64,000 nucleotides of DNA from NCBI RefSeq assembly GCF_044788715.1, contig NZ_CP173170.1, forward strand, positions 3,844,001 to 3,908,000. Reading direction: 5' to 3'. Numbering within the stretch: the stretch's first letter is position 1; every line of letters starts with the position of its first letter. The notes below the pieces were generated by a model, which was given only the letters and a program-made list of their open reading frames with translations, made no database searches and was not told where the DNA came from. This stretch comes from Methylotuvimicrobium sp018830325 (lineage in GTDB: Bacteria; Pseudomonadota; Gammaproteobacteria; Methylococcales; Methylomonadaceae). Of this stretch, positions 63,565 to 64,000 are shown one piece after another. The translations under genes were made by a program, and so were the position numbers.

Positions 63565-64000
63565 CACCTATTGGTGGCTGATTCCCTTACTGCTCATGCT
63601 CGCCTTCTTGAAATCGCCATTGATGAAAGGCGTGTTGGGGGAATTCCAAGTTAACTTGGCGGCCAACTTCTTTCTCGACAAAATGTCTACCAGTCTACCG
63701 GCTATACCGGCTATTTAAGAACGTGTCCCTGACGACCGAAGAAGGCACCACGTAGATCGATCGCGTCATCGTATCCCGTTATGGCGTATTCGTCATCGAA
63801 ACAAAGAACATGAAAGGCTGGATATTCGGGAGCCCTCAGCAAAAAACTTGGACCCAAAAGATTTACCGGCATACCAGCAAATTCCAGAATCCTCTGCATC
63901 AAAATTACAAACACACTCAGACGCTGCAATCGGCGCTAGCGCTCGATCCTGGTAAAGTGTTTTCAGTGGTTGTCATTGTCGGCGACAGCACATTTAAAAC
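63565..64000 (+). pseudogene. NERD-domain protein, broken (runs off the window)
   Basis: An N-terminal membrane part (STYWWLIPLLLMLAFLKS, then GVLGEFQVNLAANFFLDK) is followed by a stop near 63718 and a frame change. The NERD domain itself continues: VSLTTEEGTT, stop codon TAG at 63753-63755, IDRVIVSRYGVFVIETKNMK, GWIFGSPQQKTWTQKIY, NPLHQNYKHTQTLQSAL. The TAG sits where other members have Gln, so one base change would explain it. Two lesions make this a likely pseudogene. The protein would be a nuclease-related defence or DNA-processing protein. Confidence 0.78.

Larger units (their letters stand above)
53737..64000. mobile_element. genomic island B (partial, continues beyond the window)
   Basis: It begins at att site 2 with the same module order as island A: DUF3987-like ATPase, ParB, Gp2-like protein, degenerate Gp2 copy. 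No third att copy or intact tRNA-Lys is seen up to 64000. Where the island ends is therefore unknown; the genes after about 59620 may be cargo or chromosome. Confidence 0.6.

Overview
The window looks like the chromosome of a gammaproteobacterium, most probably a Methylococcales-type methanotroph. This is an inference from gene content: a glucosyl/mannosyl-3-phosphoglycerate osmolyte pair, a PEP-CTERM-like protein, several c-di-GMP proteins, a PatZ-type acetyltransferase, and many dispersed MITE-like repeats between genes. No rRNA or complete tRNA is present to confirm it.

Bases 1-31,600 are mostly ordinary chromosome. In order: a TonB-dependent receptor (cut by the window edge), a ZIP metal transporter, a GDT1/TMEM165-type cation transporter, a small membrane protein with a strong terminator, an EAL-YkuI_C protein, the two-gene compatible-solute operon, an MBL-fold/ODP-like protein overlapping a GGDEF-EAL protein, a circularly permuted ATP-grasp/alpha-E operon, a PatZ-like acetyltransferase, a PEP-CTERM subtilase-like protein, an HDOD-GAF protein, a DedA protein, a tandem SagB-type nitroreductase with a DUF4405 membrane protein, a DUF3365 haem protein, MgtE and a pyrophosphatase-like protein. 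The gaps hold at least ten copies or fragments of one MITE-like family with TATA termini and exchangeable palindromic cores.

Bases 31,714-53,784 form a genomic island bounded by a perfect 48-bp direct repeat, which is the 3' half of a tRNA-Lys(UUU) gene. The tRNA terminator survives to the left of the first copy. The island begins with a YfjI/DUF3987-like ATPase, a ParB protein and a YfjJ/Gp2-like protein with an HUH motif. Decaying cargo follows: an unrecognised 566-aa repeat protein, an hsdS fragment, a frameshifted SRAP gene, hsdM cut by an IS66-family element, integrase remnants, a Phd/PemK toxin-antitoxin pair, and an IS21-family element whose istA is split by a recombinase-in-trio (RIT) element. 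A C-terminally truncated island integrase lies next to the right repeat.

From 53,784 to the right edge a second, related island starts in tandem. It has the same module order (DUF3987-like ATPase, ParB, Gp2-like), the same degenerate second Gp2 copy and the same downstream hairpin. Other cargo follows: small membrane proteins, a DUF6794-like protein, a double alpha/beta-hydrolase, a cold-shock/Excalibur fusion and a broken NERD gene. No third att copy and no intact tRNA-Lys is visible, so the distal end probably lies outside the window.

The best candidates for something new are the tandem ATPase-ParB-HUH islands, the RIT insertion that splits istA between identical 6-bp repeats, the modular MITE family, and two paralogous small membrane proteins that share a leader hairpin.
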